Virus record (IMG/VR): IMGVR_UViG_3300027396_000028
Coordinates: 1 to 63,426 of that record
Direction: 5' to 3' (one strand)
DNA length: 63,426 nucleotides
Origin: a virus
The notes beneath the pieces are model-generated. The model searched no databases and was not told the DNA's origin. It saw only the letters and a list, made by a program, of their open reading frames with translations. This document shows, one piece after another, positions 53,133 through 60,961 of this stretch. Every line of letters begins with the position of its first letter. The first letter of the stretch is position 1. The position numbers and the translations under genes are program-made.

Positions 53133-54575
53133 ATGGAACAAACCAACATTGATCAAATACTCGGTGGCTTGGCTGATGAGCTAAAAGCCATTTCTGCTGC
53201 TAACAAAGTCACTGCGCCCGGAGAAATACTAGCTGTTATTGAACAGAATCTAGCTAGTCTTTTCAGGAATGTACCCTACGGTTCATTGAGCGGAGACCAC
53301 ATAGAAGGCGGAAAAATCAAAAATTTCAGCAGCTCTGGTATAAGAGATTCTGCTACAAAAACTGTTCTGACTATCGACGACACAGGAATCAAAACTAGAA
53401 ATGCCAGCATCGACAACGTTGATTCCAATCTAAATGTATCTAAAACATTGACTGCCAACGAGCTAGTAGTAGTCAACGATCTCACAGTATCAGGCATTTT
53501 AAGAGCCAATTTAGAAGTAGACTACAAAAAAATACTCAATCAGATTCCGCAAAGAGCCTTTACAGGCGATATGATCGCAGGCGGTACTATAAGAAACTTT
53601 GCTAGTACCGGTATACGAGATGTAGCTACTAGTCCAAAGATCGTAGTCCAAGATGATGCTGTAGCGATAGAAGCACTCAAGACTCCTTTAATCAAAGGCG
53701 ATGTCGCTGTAGAAAACTCACTCACAGTCAAAGATGCCAGGATTACTGGCACACTTACTGCTGAAGTAATTACTGTAAAAGAATTAAGAACTGATATCAG
53801 GATTGAAAGATCTACACCATTAGAATTCGTAGAGACAGCAGACAGTCCTATCATAGGAAAAGGGCTAGTTTGGAAAAGCGGTAAGAGTCCTAAACAACTG
53901 ATATTAAAAGATCAAGAAACTATTTGGTCTTCACAAAATATAGATCTAGCACAAGAACGTTCTTACATGATAGACAGTGTGTCTGTGCTGAGTGTAAAAG
54001 AACTTGGGCCCACAGTTTCCAAGAGCAGACTCAAAGAAGTCGGCAATCTTAATAAACTAACAGTGTTGGGAGATGTAAACTTCAATGATGTATTCGTTTA
54101 CAATTCTGTCAGCGATAGGATTGGTATAGGCATAGAACAAGGACACAGCAAGCTATCTGTATTCGAGCATAATGTAGAAATCATGGTAGGCACTAAAGAT
54201 CAAAGCAAGGCTGTGATCGGAACTTTTGCCAGCAATGAATTACATCTAGTCACAGATGATACTTCAAGGATCGTGATTGACGGCTCTGGTAATACCACAG
54301 TGGGCGATGCCAATAATCCAAAACAGGTCAAGATATTTGGCAAGGTTAGTATAGGTATCAAGAATCCAGATCCTTCAGTTTCACTACATGTCGACGGACC
54401 TATCAGGATCGCAGATCGACTACAGTCATATGGTTCAGCAGCACCTATCTATGGTACTTACAAGAAAGGTGATATTGTTTGGAATTCAGAACCTGCTATC
54501 AATCAACCCATAGGTTGGGTATGTGTAGCAGACGGTAGCCCTGGTATCTGGGCCAAGTTTGGTATGATCGGATAA
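53133..54575 (+). CDS. Fibre- or baseplate-type structural protein (480 aa)
   Basis: Helical N-terminus (IDQILGGLADELKAISAANK), then two copies of a unit (SLSGDHIEGGKIKNFSSSGI and AFTGDMIAGGTIRNFASTGI) followed by beta-helical repeats (NLNVSKTLTANELVVVNDLT). C-terminal part ends with GWVCVADGSPGIWAKFGMIG, as in tail-fibre or spike tips. Divergent from the giant fibre. Likely virion component. Confidence 0.75.
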   Translation: MEQTNIDQILGGLADELKAISAANKVTAPGEILAVIEQNLASLFRNVPYGSLSGDHIEGGKIKNFSSSGIRDSATKTVLTIDDTGIKTRNASIDNVDSNLNVSKTLTANELVVVNDLTVSGILRANLEVDYKKILNQIPQRAFTGDMIAGGTIRNFASTGIRDVATSPKIVVQDDAVAIEALKTPLIKGDVAVENSLTVKDARITGTLTAEVITVKELRTDIRIERSTPLEFVETADSPIIGKGLVWKSGKSPKQLILKDQETIWSSQNIDLAQERSYMIDSVSVLSVKELGPTVSKSRLKEVGNLNKLTVLGDVNFNDVFVYNSVSDRIGIGIEQGHSKLSVFEHNVEIMVGTKDQSKAVIGTFASNELHLVTDDTSRIVIDGSGNTTVGDANNPKQVKIFGKVSIGIKNPDPSVSLHVDGPIRIADRLQSYGSAAPIYGTYKKGDIVWNSEPAINQPIGWVCVADGSPGIWAKFGMIG

Positions 54576-54577
54576 AG

Positions 54578-55168
54578 ATGCCAGTCCTAGCGATAGGAAA
54601 CGGTGAAAGCCGAACAAACATAGATCTAACACCGTATACTAAAAAATATCTCACAGTAGGTTGTAATGCTCTGATCAGAGACTACGATGTCGATCATCTG
54701 GTCTGTGTAGATCGAAGAATGGTCACGGAAGCAGTAGCATTAAACAAACAATGTCGCATCTATACTAGACCAGATTGGATCGATCAATTTCAATCATATC
54801 CCCAAGTAACTACGGTACCCAAATTGCCTTATAAAGGTGATCAAAGAGCAGACGAGCCATTCCAATGGGGTAGTGGACCTTATGCTATATTGCTAGCTGC
54901 CAATCTATGTACAGACACAGTATACATGATGTCTTTTGATCTATATGGAAAAGTAGACAAGGTCAACAACGTGTACAAAGGTACATCCAATTATGTCAAA
55001 GACGATTCTCATGCTATAGATCCTAGTTATTGGATACATCAAACCAAAAAAGTATTCGAAAGTTTTCCAGAGTTAACATTTGTGATAGTCAACGATGATG
55101 ATTGGCCTAATCCATTAGAATGGCGACTGCCCAATGTGGAACTAATCAGTTTTAAAGATTTCTCTTGA
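54578..55168 (+). CDS. DUF115-like Rossmann protein
   Basis: A 196-residue protein. VLAIGNGESRTNIDL near the N-terminus, VGCNALIRDYDVDHLVCVD and WGSGPYAILLAANL fit the DUF115/MptE-like family, of which some members transfer pyrophosphate or sugars. Common in marine phages near structural genes and glycosyltransferases. Substrate unknown. Confidence 0.62.
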   Translation: MPVLAIGNGESRTNIDLTPYTKKYLTVGCNALIRDYDVDHLVCVDRRMVTEAVALNKQCRIYTRPDWIDQFQSYPQVTTVPKLPYKGDQRADEPFQWGSGPYAILLAANLCTDTVYMMSFDLYGKVDKVNNVYKGTSNYVKDDSHAIDPSYWIHQTKKVFESFPELTFVIVNDDDWPNPLEWRLPNVELISFKDFS

Positions 55169-55174
55169 CCATGT

Positions 55175-55182
55175 TATAAATA
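55175..55182 (+). promoter_or_regulatory. Late promoter TATAAATA with long leader
   Basis: Exact TATAAATA about 100 nt upstream of the queD start. A second TAAATA at 55232-55237 could give a shorter mRNA. Confidence 0.65.
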
Positions 55183-55186
55183 TCCT

Positions 55187-55282
55187 GTAACATTATTAAA
55201 TGTTACGAGGACTAAGACGCTCACCCCTCTTTAAATACTCTGCGTGTCATCAAACTTGCTCATTTGTTACAGGAGACTAGAG
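55187..55282 (+). promoter_or_regulatory. Structured leader upstream of queD
   Basis: A perfect GTAACAT-TATTAA-ATGTTAC hairpin (55187-55206), then GAGG (55207-55210) pairing CCTC (55226-55229), whose loop segment ACGC (55217-55220) can pair GCGT (55242-55245) as an H-type pseudoknot. GGAG and ATG follow. Its position before a deazapurine-pathway gene makes a riboswitch conceivable; it does not match the preQ1-I consensus well. Confidence 0.35.
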
Positions 55283-55822
55283 ATGGCAAAATATTACTCA
55301 ACAAAAACTTACGGCAATGACAGAGGGCTGTCATGCTGTTTTAGACAATGGCGTTCAACACATAGCCATTGTTCACTATTACACGGTTACTCTATCGGAA
55401 TCAAACTGATTTTTGAAAGTGAAACCCTAGATGATCGCAATTGGGTCATGGACTTTGGAGGTCTAAAGGCATTCAAAGAATGGTCAGAATTTATGTTTGA
55501 TCATACCTTGGTAGTCGCCCATGATGATCCTCATCTTGAAAAATTTCAAACGCTAGCAGAATTGGGTTTGAATGATGTAGGAGGGATCTGCGATCTACGT
55601 GTAGTCGACGGAGTCGGTTGTGAAAAGTTTGCCGAATTGGCATACAAAACAATGGACGATATCTTGAAAACGTTCCAAGCAGGTAAAGTTTGGCGTTACA
55701 CTGATCATAGAAACAATTACCTAAAAGCGTTCGAACCTCGCTATCCTGTAGGCAGCGGTGTGAGGATCAAGAGCGCAGAAGTATTCGAACACGCAGGTAA
55801 TTCCGCGATCTACGAAGGTTAA
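55283..55822 (+). CDS. queD: 6-carboxytetrahydropterin synthase (QueD/PTPS-like)
   Basis: A 179-residue T-fold enzyme from ATG 55283 (CAGGAG upstream; GTG 55244 rejected). SHCSLLHGYSIGIKLIFE carries the zinc His residues, NWVMDFGGLKAF the strand-turn, FDHTLVVAHDD the catalytic His region, and RIKSAEVFEHAGNSAIY the Glu substrate anchor. QueD makes 6-carboxytetrahydropterin for preQ0. Larger than typical QueD (about 120), with an insert near residues 90-110. Confidence 0.85.
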   Translation: MAKYYSTKTYGNDRGLSCCFRQWRSTHSHCSLLHGYSIGIKLIFESETLDDRNWVMDFGGLKAFKEWSEFMFDHTLVVAHDDPHLEKFQTLAELGLNDVGGICDLRVVDGVGCEKFAELAYKTMDDILKTFQAGKVWRYTDHRNNYLKAFEPRYPVGSGVRIKSAEVFEHAGNSAIYEG

Positions 55823-55824
55823 TC

Positions 55825-56523
55825 ATGCTCAATGTGATCTGTTTAAAACACGGAACCAAGTACAGTTCCGATTATGTAAACAGATTGTATAACATGATCG
55901 AGAGGCATCTAACGGTGCCTCATCGTTTTGTCTGCTTCACAGACGATCCTTCAAATCTAAACACAGCTATCGAAATACGTATGCTGCCAGACAATCACCT
56001 ACAAGGTTGGTGGTGGAAACCATATGTATTCAAAAAAGATCATTTTCCAGAAGGAGATACTTGCTTCTTTATAGATCTAGATATGGTCATTGTACGAAAC
56101 ATCGATCATTTGATTTCCTATAGGTCAGGAGATTTTGTAGGACTGAGAGACCCTGGTCGTGTGTTTAGGAGAGATTATCAAAAATTAGGCAGCGCAGTCA
56201 TGCGTTGGCCAGCAGGAAAATTTTCTAATATATGGGATGATTTTGTAGTCAAATTTGAAACTATCTGCGCTAGACTACACGGAGATCAAGATTGGATATA
56301 TGATCTACACAAAAATAACATTTACTTCTATCCAGACGAATGGATCAAAAGTTATAAATGGGAAGTACGAACTAGGGATGAAATTTTAGGCTTCGGTAAG
56401 AATTCAAAATTTAAATTCGTATCTAATCCCAAAGTTTTAAAAGAAACTGCTGTGTTGGCCTTCCACGGGTATCCTATGGTACACGAAGTTCAAGATCCTA
56501 TTATCGTAGACAATTGGAGATAG
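55825..56523 (+). CDS. Glycosyltransferase, GT-A fold
   Basis: A 232-residue protein: LYNMIERHLTVPHRFVCFTD, LQGWWWKPYVFK, and CFFIDLDMVIVRNIDHLI with the D-x-D metal motif, then HGDQDWIYD. Pattern of small phage glycosyltransferases that move a sugar from a nucleotide donor. Starts 2 nt after queD. Its 3' end overlaps the convergent gene by 34 nt. Acceptor unknown. Confidence 0.8.
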   Translation: MLNVICLKHGTKYSSDYVNRLYNMIERHLTVPHRFVCFTDDPSNLNTAIEIRMLPDNHLQGWWWKPYVFKKDHFPEGDTCFFIDLDMVIVRNIDHLISYRSGDFVGLRDPGRVFRRDYQKLGSAVMRWPAGKFSNIWDDFVVKFETICARLHGDQDWIYDLHKNNIYFYPDEWIKSYKWEVRTRDEILGFGKNSKFKFVSNPKVLKETAVLAFHGYPMVHEVQDPIIVDNWR

Positions 56524-57323
56524 GGCGAAAGCAGGCTCTGAGGAATGCCTTCTCTCATTTCATCTTCAGTCCATTCACACCAACAAATATCATTAGCCCA
56601 TTGTTCTCTATCCAATCTTGGTAGATTTTCGATCAAAGAAATATCAGTAGCAGAAACAGGTGCTGCCAAACTGCTTCTATCTACTATAGCCGGAACTCCT
56701 GCTATAACAGATTCGATACCAGGATTGCTATTATGGTTAATAACACAATAGGCATCCAGAAGTTCTTGTTGGAAAGGTTTAGAATCGTCAACTTCCACTC
56801 CACTAACCGCAAACTTAAATCTAGGATGTTGGCGCAACACTATATTCCTGTCTGTATACTTTCGAACTTCTTCTATTATATTTTTGGTCCAGGTAATAGG
56901 ATCAGGCTGACCTGCCCACTGTTGGCTGTGTGCGTGTTGAGAACATATGATTATCTTTCCGTCATTGTTCTTCCAAGGCTGTAGTTCTATTCCTAATTTC
57001 TTTCTACGTGTCGAATCTTTTGGACCTTGTACAAAATAGTGTCCTGCGTTTATGCCGTTGACTCCTATCTTCCAAGTGATATCTCTTTTCAGTCCGCCGA
57101 TTTCCAAAACTACTACCGGCTTGTTTTGGGCTCTATATGAATCAAAAACAGCTTTGTTGAATCTCATACGACCATACCAAAGCACACTCCAGATAACGGC
57201 TACGTCACCGTCTCCGGAATTATAAACGACTTCGTGTCGAAATTTTTTCAAACCTCGAGCAAAGGATTCGAATATGGGCGGACTATTCATGGCCCCGAAA
57301 TTGGTGTAGAGATCAAATTTCAT
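56490..57323 (-). CDS. GT-B-type glycosyltransferase-like protein
   Basis: A 277-residue protein. N-terminal FDLYTNFGAMNSPPIFESFA and VAVIWSVLWYGRM, then KIIICSQHAHSQQW, RNIVLRQHPRFK and VINHNSNPGIESVIAGVPAI. The H-P-R and N-S-x-x-G-I-E-S-x-x-x-G-x-P blocks resemble nucleotide-sugar binding in capsule-type GT-B enzymes. Minus strand within a plus-strand region. Substrate unknown. Confidence 0.7.
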   Translation of the reverse strand: MKFDLYTNFGAMNSPPIFESFARGLKKFRHEVVYNSGDGDVAVIWSVLWYGRMRFNKAVFDSYRAQNKPVVVLEIGGLKRDITWKIGVNGINAGHYFVQGPKDSTRRKKLGIELQPWKNNDGKIIICSQHAHSQQWAGQPDPITWTKNIIEEVRKYTDRNIVLRQHPRFKFAVSGVEVDDSKPFQQELLDAYCVINHNSNPGIESVIAGVPAIVDRSSLAAPVSATDISLIENLPRLDREQWANDICWCEWTEDEMREGIPQSLLSPYLQLSTIIGS

Positions 57324-57333
57324 ACTGTATATA

Positions 57334-57362
57334 TTGACTTATAGCTCTGTTGATAGTATAAT
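57334..57362 (+). promoter_or_regulatory. Sigma70-type promoter, leaderless arrangement
   Basis: TTGACT, 17-nt spacer, TATAAT. ATG 57369 lies 7 nt after the -10 box, where transcription should start, so this mRNA is probably leaderless as well. Confidence 0.8.
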
Positions 57363-57368
57363 AAGACT

Positions 57369-57830
57369 ATGACTAAGACTATCTTCTATAAAAAAGTAGG
57401 ACGCCGTTATGTTCCGGTTTCGGAATATGACAGCGAATATTTGGATAGCTTTCCAAAAGGAAATCATTTGGTCAGTGTATATCCGGGAGGTTCTAGTCGA
57501 AGATTCAATATCAATCCAAACTACGCTGCTATGATCGCAGCAGGCCGAATTGCCGAAGATGCTATCAGTCGTGCTGTCTATCAAGCGACAGAAGTCCGAC
57601 CAAAACGCAAAGCTATGACCCAGGCAGAAATAGATGCTTGGAACAATCTTATCAAAGTATGGGGAGAAGAAGCTCGTGGCCTTGTTCACCCATCTGCTAG
57701 AGAAGTTGCTGAAGTCGGAGTCGCTGCTATGGTAGAAGAAGCTGAAAAACTTTTACAAAACGAAAGTGTTCGCAAGGCATATGAACATTTTATGCTAATG
57801 TGCGAACTTACCAAGGATAAAAATGACTAA
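57369..57830 (+). CDS. Conserved phage protein with AYE-type C-terminus
   Basis: A 153-residue protein: IFYKKVGRRYVPVSEYDSEY, FPKGNHLVSVYPGG, a helical middle, and SVRKAYEHFMLMCELTKD at the end. The front resembles short phage proteins of unknown role; the end matches the helix shared with the 43210 and 44179 proteins. No Shine-Dalgarno site before ATG. Confidence 0.65.
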   Translation: MTKTIFYKKVGRRYVPVSEYDSEYLDSFPKGNHLVSVYPGGSSRRFNINPNYAAMIAAGRIAEDAISRAVYQATEVRPKRKAMTQAEIDAWNNLIKVWGEEARGLVHPSAREVAEVGVAAMVEEAEKLLQNESVRKAYEHFMLMCELTKDKND

Positions 57831-58233
57831 GATTGGTTTTACTTGCTCTACGTTTGATCTGTTCCACGCAGGTCATGTGATGATGCTAGAAGAAGCTAAA
57901 ACAAAATGCGATTATCTAATTGTGGGATTACAGACCGATCCCACACTAGATCGGCCACACAAGAATAAACCTGTACAAGGTGTATTTGAAAGGTGGGTAC
58001 AGCTTAATGGCTGTAAGCATGTGGATCAGATCGTTCCATATGCTACAGAACAAGAGCTCTACGATATCTTGAATTCTTTTCCTATTGATGTTAGAATATT
58101 AGGAGAAGAATACATAGACAAAGATTTTACTGGCAGCGGTCTACCGATGGAATATCATTTCAATAGACGCAGGCACAGTTTTTCCACAACCGAATTAAGA
58201 CAGCGTGTAGTTGACGCAGAAAGCAACAAATGA
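57823..58233 (+). CDS. Glycerol-3-phosphate cytidylyltransferase-like protein
   Basis: A 136-residue TagD-type nucleotidyltransferase. FTCSTFDLFHAGHVMMLEEA has the HxGH signature, YLIVGLQTDP the next strand, LGEEYIDKDFTG the central block and RRRHSFSTTELRQRV the R-x3-S-[ST]-T motif. Makes CDP-alcohols from CTP for phospholipid or cell-wall polymers. Overlaps both neighbours by 4-8 nt. Confidence 0.88.
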   Translation: MTKIGFTCSTFDLFHAGHVMMLEEAKTKCDYLIVGLQTDPTLDRPHKNKPVQGVFERWVQLNGCKHVDQIVPYATEQELYDILNSFPIDVRILGEEYIDKDFTGSGLPMEYHFNRRRHSFSTTELRQRVVDAESNK

Positions 58234-59258
58234 CTAAACGTATAGGGTTTGCCTGTAAATGGATCGACGGTCCTAGCCAAATCGACGGCATCAAACAGAA
58301 GGACGACTGTAAGCAGTACAATACAGGTAGCACCACTGTGGCATGGTTAAATAGACAGACGAGAGAAGTAGCAGAACAAAAGCTATGGGATCTAGCTAAT
58401 GCTAATATCGAAGCTACTCGTAAACTTGTCGAACGTGTAGGAGAATTACCCGATGAACTCCGTATGGTCCGCCTTAGCAGTGATATTCTTCCTGTCTACA
58501 CTGAGCCTAGCTGGTCTTACTATTATCGTCAGCCTGATGTCCGCTTACATCTTGAAAGAGCCTTTTCGAGTGTGGGCGATCTGGGACGCAGTCGGGGGGT
58601 ACGCCTTAGCTTTCACCCTGGTCAATTTTGTGTGTTGGCTAGTGATAATGATGACGTTGTTAGTCGCTCTATAGAGGAGTTCGAATATCATGTGGACATG
58701 GCTCGCTGGATGGGATATGGCAAAACGTTTCAAGACTTTAAAATCAATGTTCATATCGCAGGCCGACAAGGCCCAATGGGAATACGTGCTGCGTTGGCTA
58801 GGATGACTCCCGAGGCCCGTAACACGCTAACTATCGAAAATGATGAAATGACTTGGGGCATAGAAGACAGCATCGAGCTAGTCAACGATTGTGCCCTTGT
58901 ACTAGATATACATCATCATTGGGTAAACTCAGGAGAATATATCGATGCTAATGACGACCGTGTTAAAAGGATTATTGATAGCTGGCGGGGTGCTAGCCGC
59001 CCTGTGCTTCATTACTCTGTCAGCCGTGAAGATATATTGGTTGGACACGACATGTATACCCTTCCTGATATGGCCCAACTGCTGAGCCAAGGATACAAAA
59101 AACAAAAACTCAGAGCTCATTCTAACTTTTACTGGAATCAACCAGCAAACGAATGGGCTCTGAGTTTCCGAGACAACTTCGATATCATGTGCGAGAGCAA
59201 AGCTAAAAATCTAGCTAGTTTCGCACTATACGAAGAAGCGCAACAGTTAGGCTGCTGA
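58230..59258 (+). CDS. uvsE: UV damage endonuclease (UVDE/UvsE)
   Basis: A 342-residue TIM-barrel nuclease. LSFHPGQFCVLAS, FKINVHIAGRQG, LTIENDEMTWG, ALVLDIHHHWVNSG and LRAHSNFYWN supply the His/Glu/Asp metal ligands of the UVDE family. It nicks DNA 5' of UV photoproducts to start excision repair. Useful for a surface-ocean phage. Same operon as the cytidylyltransferase, overlapping by 4 nt. Confidence 0.93.
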   Translation: MTKRIGFACKWIDGPSQIDGIKQKDDCKQYNTGSTTVAWLNRQTREVAEQKLWDLANANIEATRKLVERVGELPDELRMVRLSSDILPVYTEPSWSYYYRQPDVRLHLERAFSSVGDLGRSRGVRLSFHPGQFCVLASDNDDVVSRSIEEFEYHVDMARWMGYGKTFQDFKINVHIAGRQGPMGIRAALARMTPEARNTLTIENDEMTWGIEDSIELVNDCALVLDIHHHWVNSGEYIDANDDRVKRIIDSWRGASRPVLHYSVSREDILVGHDMYTLPDMAQLLSQGYKKQKLRAHSNFYWNQPANEWALSFRDNFDIMCESKAKNLASFALYEEAQQLGC

Positions 59259-59516
59259 TTTTGGTTTACGGCCGCGTTTAGGCGTTCCTTCTTTCTTCTG
59301 AGCAGGCTTCTTAGCAGGAGCCTTTTTCTTTGGAGTAGGAATGCTCTTTACAGCAGCTTCTGTAGCAGCTTCAGCTACGCTAACTGGTGGTTCAACTTTA
59401 TATGGGGCTACTGGTGTAGAATTAGCTACAGCTACCGCAGAACTATCTGTAGTAGGACTGCCTGCCGGTAATACAGTTGTACCAAACCCAAAAAGCTGTT
59501 TTAGAAATTTAATCAT
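59247..59516 (-). CDS. Lys/Pro/Ala-rich protein with AT-hook-like tail
   Basis: An 89-residue protein. A hydrophobic N-terminus (IKFLKQLFGFG) is followed by a low-complexity Ala/Pro/Val region and a basic end KKKAPAKKPAQKKEGTPKRG, finishing with RKPK. KRGRKPK resembles an AT-hook or histone H1 tail, so DNA binding is possible. AAGGAG lies before ATG. Its stop overlaps the end of uvsE. Confidence 0.65.
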   Translation of the reverse strand: MIKFLKQLFGFGTTVLPAGSPTTDSSAVAVANSTPVAPYKVEPPVSVAEAATEAAVKSIPTPKKKAPAKKPAQKKEGTPKRGRKPKSAA

Positions 59517-59534
59517 GTTAATCTCCTTACAGCC

Positions 59535-59540
59535 TATTTA
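59535..59540 (-). promoter_or_regulatory. Late-type promoter box, leadered
   Basis: Minus-strand CTAAATA 18 nt before ATG 59516, with AAGGAG between. Divergent with the box at 59546. Confidence 0.5.
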
Positions 59541-59545
59541 GCTGG

Positions 59546-59551
59546 TAAATA
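59546..59551 (+). promoter_or_regulatory. Late-type promoter box, leaderless arrangement
   Basis: GTAAATA, 5-nt spacer (TAGTC), ATG 59557. No ribosome binding site. Confidence 0.62.
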
Positions 59552-59556
59552 TAGTC

Positions 59557-60114
59557 ATGAAGGACATAAAGACCTATATCAATTTAATAGAAGTAGCAGA
59601 CAAACAGCTCAGGCAAGAGCCACTGCCTTATAAAAGAACCGAGCTAGATCCTGTTTTGAGTGAAAAAACTCTGGATTATCATTATGGTAAGCTAGCTAAA
59701 GCCTACGTAGAACGTTACAATAAAGGTGAAGGTGATTCAGATTTTAATAAAGGCGGAGCAGTACTACATAACATTTATTTTTCACAGCTAAAGCCGCCCG
59801 GTGGTGCTAATCGCCCATTCGGTGCTAGTGAAGAACTTATAGAAAGAAAATACAAATCGTTCGACAGTTTTAAAGAAGAATTTTTAAAAACTGCTATGAC
59901 TATACAGGGCAGCGGTTGGGTGTTTATGGACAGACAAGGTGAAATAAAGACTATAAAAAATCATAATATCACCGGTGATCCTACTAGGATAGCACTGTTA
60001 GTAGATTGGTGGGAACACGCTTGGGCATTAGATTACCAAGCAGACAAAGACAAATATATGAATAACTTTTGGCGCATAATAGATTGGGCCATAGTAAATG
60101 ATAGATTACAATAA
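59557..60114 (+). CDS. Fe/Mn superoxide dismutase
   Basis: A 185-residue SOD. LDYHYGKLAKAYV holds His42, GGAVLHNIYFSQL His71, and VDWWEHAWALDY Asp150 and His154, the four metal ligands. It converts superoxide to oxygen and peroxide, which the phage AhpC/AhpD could remove. QGSGWVFMD replaces the usual GSGW-x-WL. Iron or manganese preference is not readable. First gene before the Fe-S genes. Confidence 0.92.
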   Translation: MKDIKTYINLIEVADKQLRQEPLPYKRTELDPVLSEKTLDYHYGKLAKAYVERYNKGEGDSDFNKGGAVLHNIYFSQLKPPGGANRPFGASEELIERKYKSFDSFKEEFLKTAMTIQGSGWVFMDRQGEIKTIKNHNITGDPTRIALLVDWWEHAWALDYQADKDKYMNNFWRIIDWAIVNDRLQ

Positions 60115-60130
60115 CTAAAGGAGACCAAAC

Positions 60131-60247
60131 ATGTTAGAAACAGTATTTTGGATTTTAGTAGGTGCATTCGTGGGCTGGCATATTCCACAGCCATCTTGGG
60201 CTAAGGCTTTGGAAGATAAAGTCAAAGGTTTTTTTATTAAGGACTAA
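60131..60247 (+). CDS. Very small membrane protein (38 aa)
   Basis: AAGGAG precedes ATG 60131. ETVFWILVGAFVGWHIPQPS is a single hydrophobic helix and EDKVKGFFIKD the charged end. It fills the space between SOD and iscU. Function unknown. Confidence 0.52.
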   Translation: MLETVFWILVGAFVGWHIPQPSWAKALEDKVKGFFIKD

Positions 60248-60249
60248 TC

Positions 60250-60669
60250 GTGGCATATAGCAACCAGGTTATTGATCATTATGAAAACCCCCGCAATGTG
60301 GGTAGTCTTGATAAGTCTGATCCTACCGTTGGTACTGGTATGGTTGGGGCACCTGCTTGCGGCGATGTGATGAAACTTCAAATAAAGGTAGATGAAAATG
60401 GAATCATCGAAGACGCAAAGTTTAAAACCTACGGGTGCGGTTCGGCGATTGCGAGTAGCTCGCTCGTTACCGAATGGCTTAAAGGTAAGACGCTCGACCA
60501 AGCGGGTACGATTAAAAATTCGGCTATCGCAGCAGAACTCGCTTTGCCCCCCGTCAAGATCCACTGCTCTATCCTCGCAGAAGATGCTATTAAATCAGCC
60601 ATTGAAGATTATCGTAGAAAGCAAAGAGAAACTGAATTAAATGATAACACTGTCGGAACTAGCAGCTGA
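60250..60669 (+). CDS. iscU: Fe-S cluster scaffold IscU
   Basis: A 139-residue IscU with all cluster ligands: [13 protein letters not shown] (Cys37, Asp39), [11 protein letters not shown] (Cys63) and [16 protein letters not shown] (Cys106), including the LPPVK motif recognised by HscA. IscU assembles [2Fe-2S] clusters from IscS sulfur. GTG start at 60250. The codons (CCC, CTC, TCG, GCG, ACG) stand out against the neighbours, suggesting recent acquisition from a bacterium. Overlaps iscA by 29 nt. Confidence 0.95.
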   Translation: MAYSNQVIDHYENPRNVGSLDKSDPTVGTGMVGAPACGDVMKLQIKVDENGIIEDAKFKTYGCGSAIASSSLVTEWLKGKTLDQAGTIKNSAIAAELALPPVKIHCSILAEDAIKSAIEDYRRKQRETELNDNTVGTSS

Positions 60670-60961
60670 AAAAGTAAAGACACAGTTAGAACGCAGAGGC
60701 AAAGGATTGGGCATAAGAGTAGGAGTAAAAAACTCCGGATGTTCAGGTCTTGCTTATGTTTTAGAATATGTCGACACTCCAAACGAGCATGATGACGTTT
60801 GGCAAAGCAATGGTGTTAACATTTACACAGATAAGAAATCTCTAGTGTACCTGCTAGGTTTAGAAATGGATTGGATCAAAAACGGACTTAACGAAGGGTT
60901 TGATTTTAAAAACCCCAACGAAACTGCTCGCTGCGGGTGTGGGGAAAGTTTCAAAGTATAG
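60641..60961 (+). CDS. A-type Fe-S carrier protein (IscA/ErpA-like)
   Basis: A 106-residue protein. [17 protein letters not shown] holds the first Cys, and [11 protein letters not shown] the C-x-C pair at the end, the three ligands of A-type carriers. It passes clusters to apo-enzymes. Encoded in one unit with iscU, so the phage has a minimal scaffold-carrier pair to serve its many Fe-S radical SAM enzymes (inference). Confidence 0.93.
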   Translation: MITLSELAAEKVKTQLERRGKGLGIRVGVKNSGCSGLAYVLEYVDTPNEHDDVWQSNGVNIYTDKKSLVYLLGLEMDWIKNGLNEGFDFKNPNETARCGCGESFKV

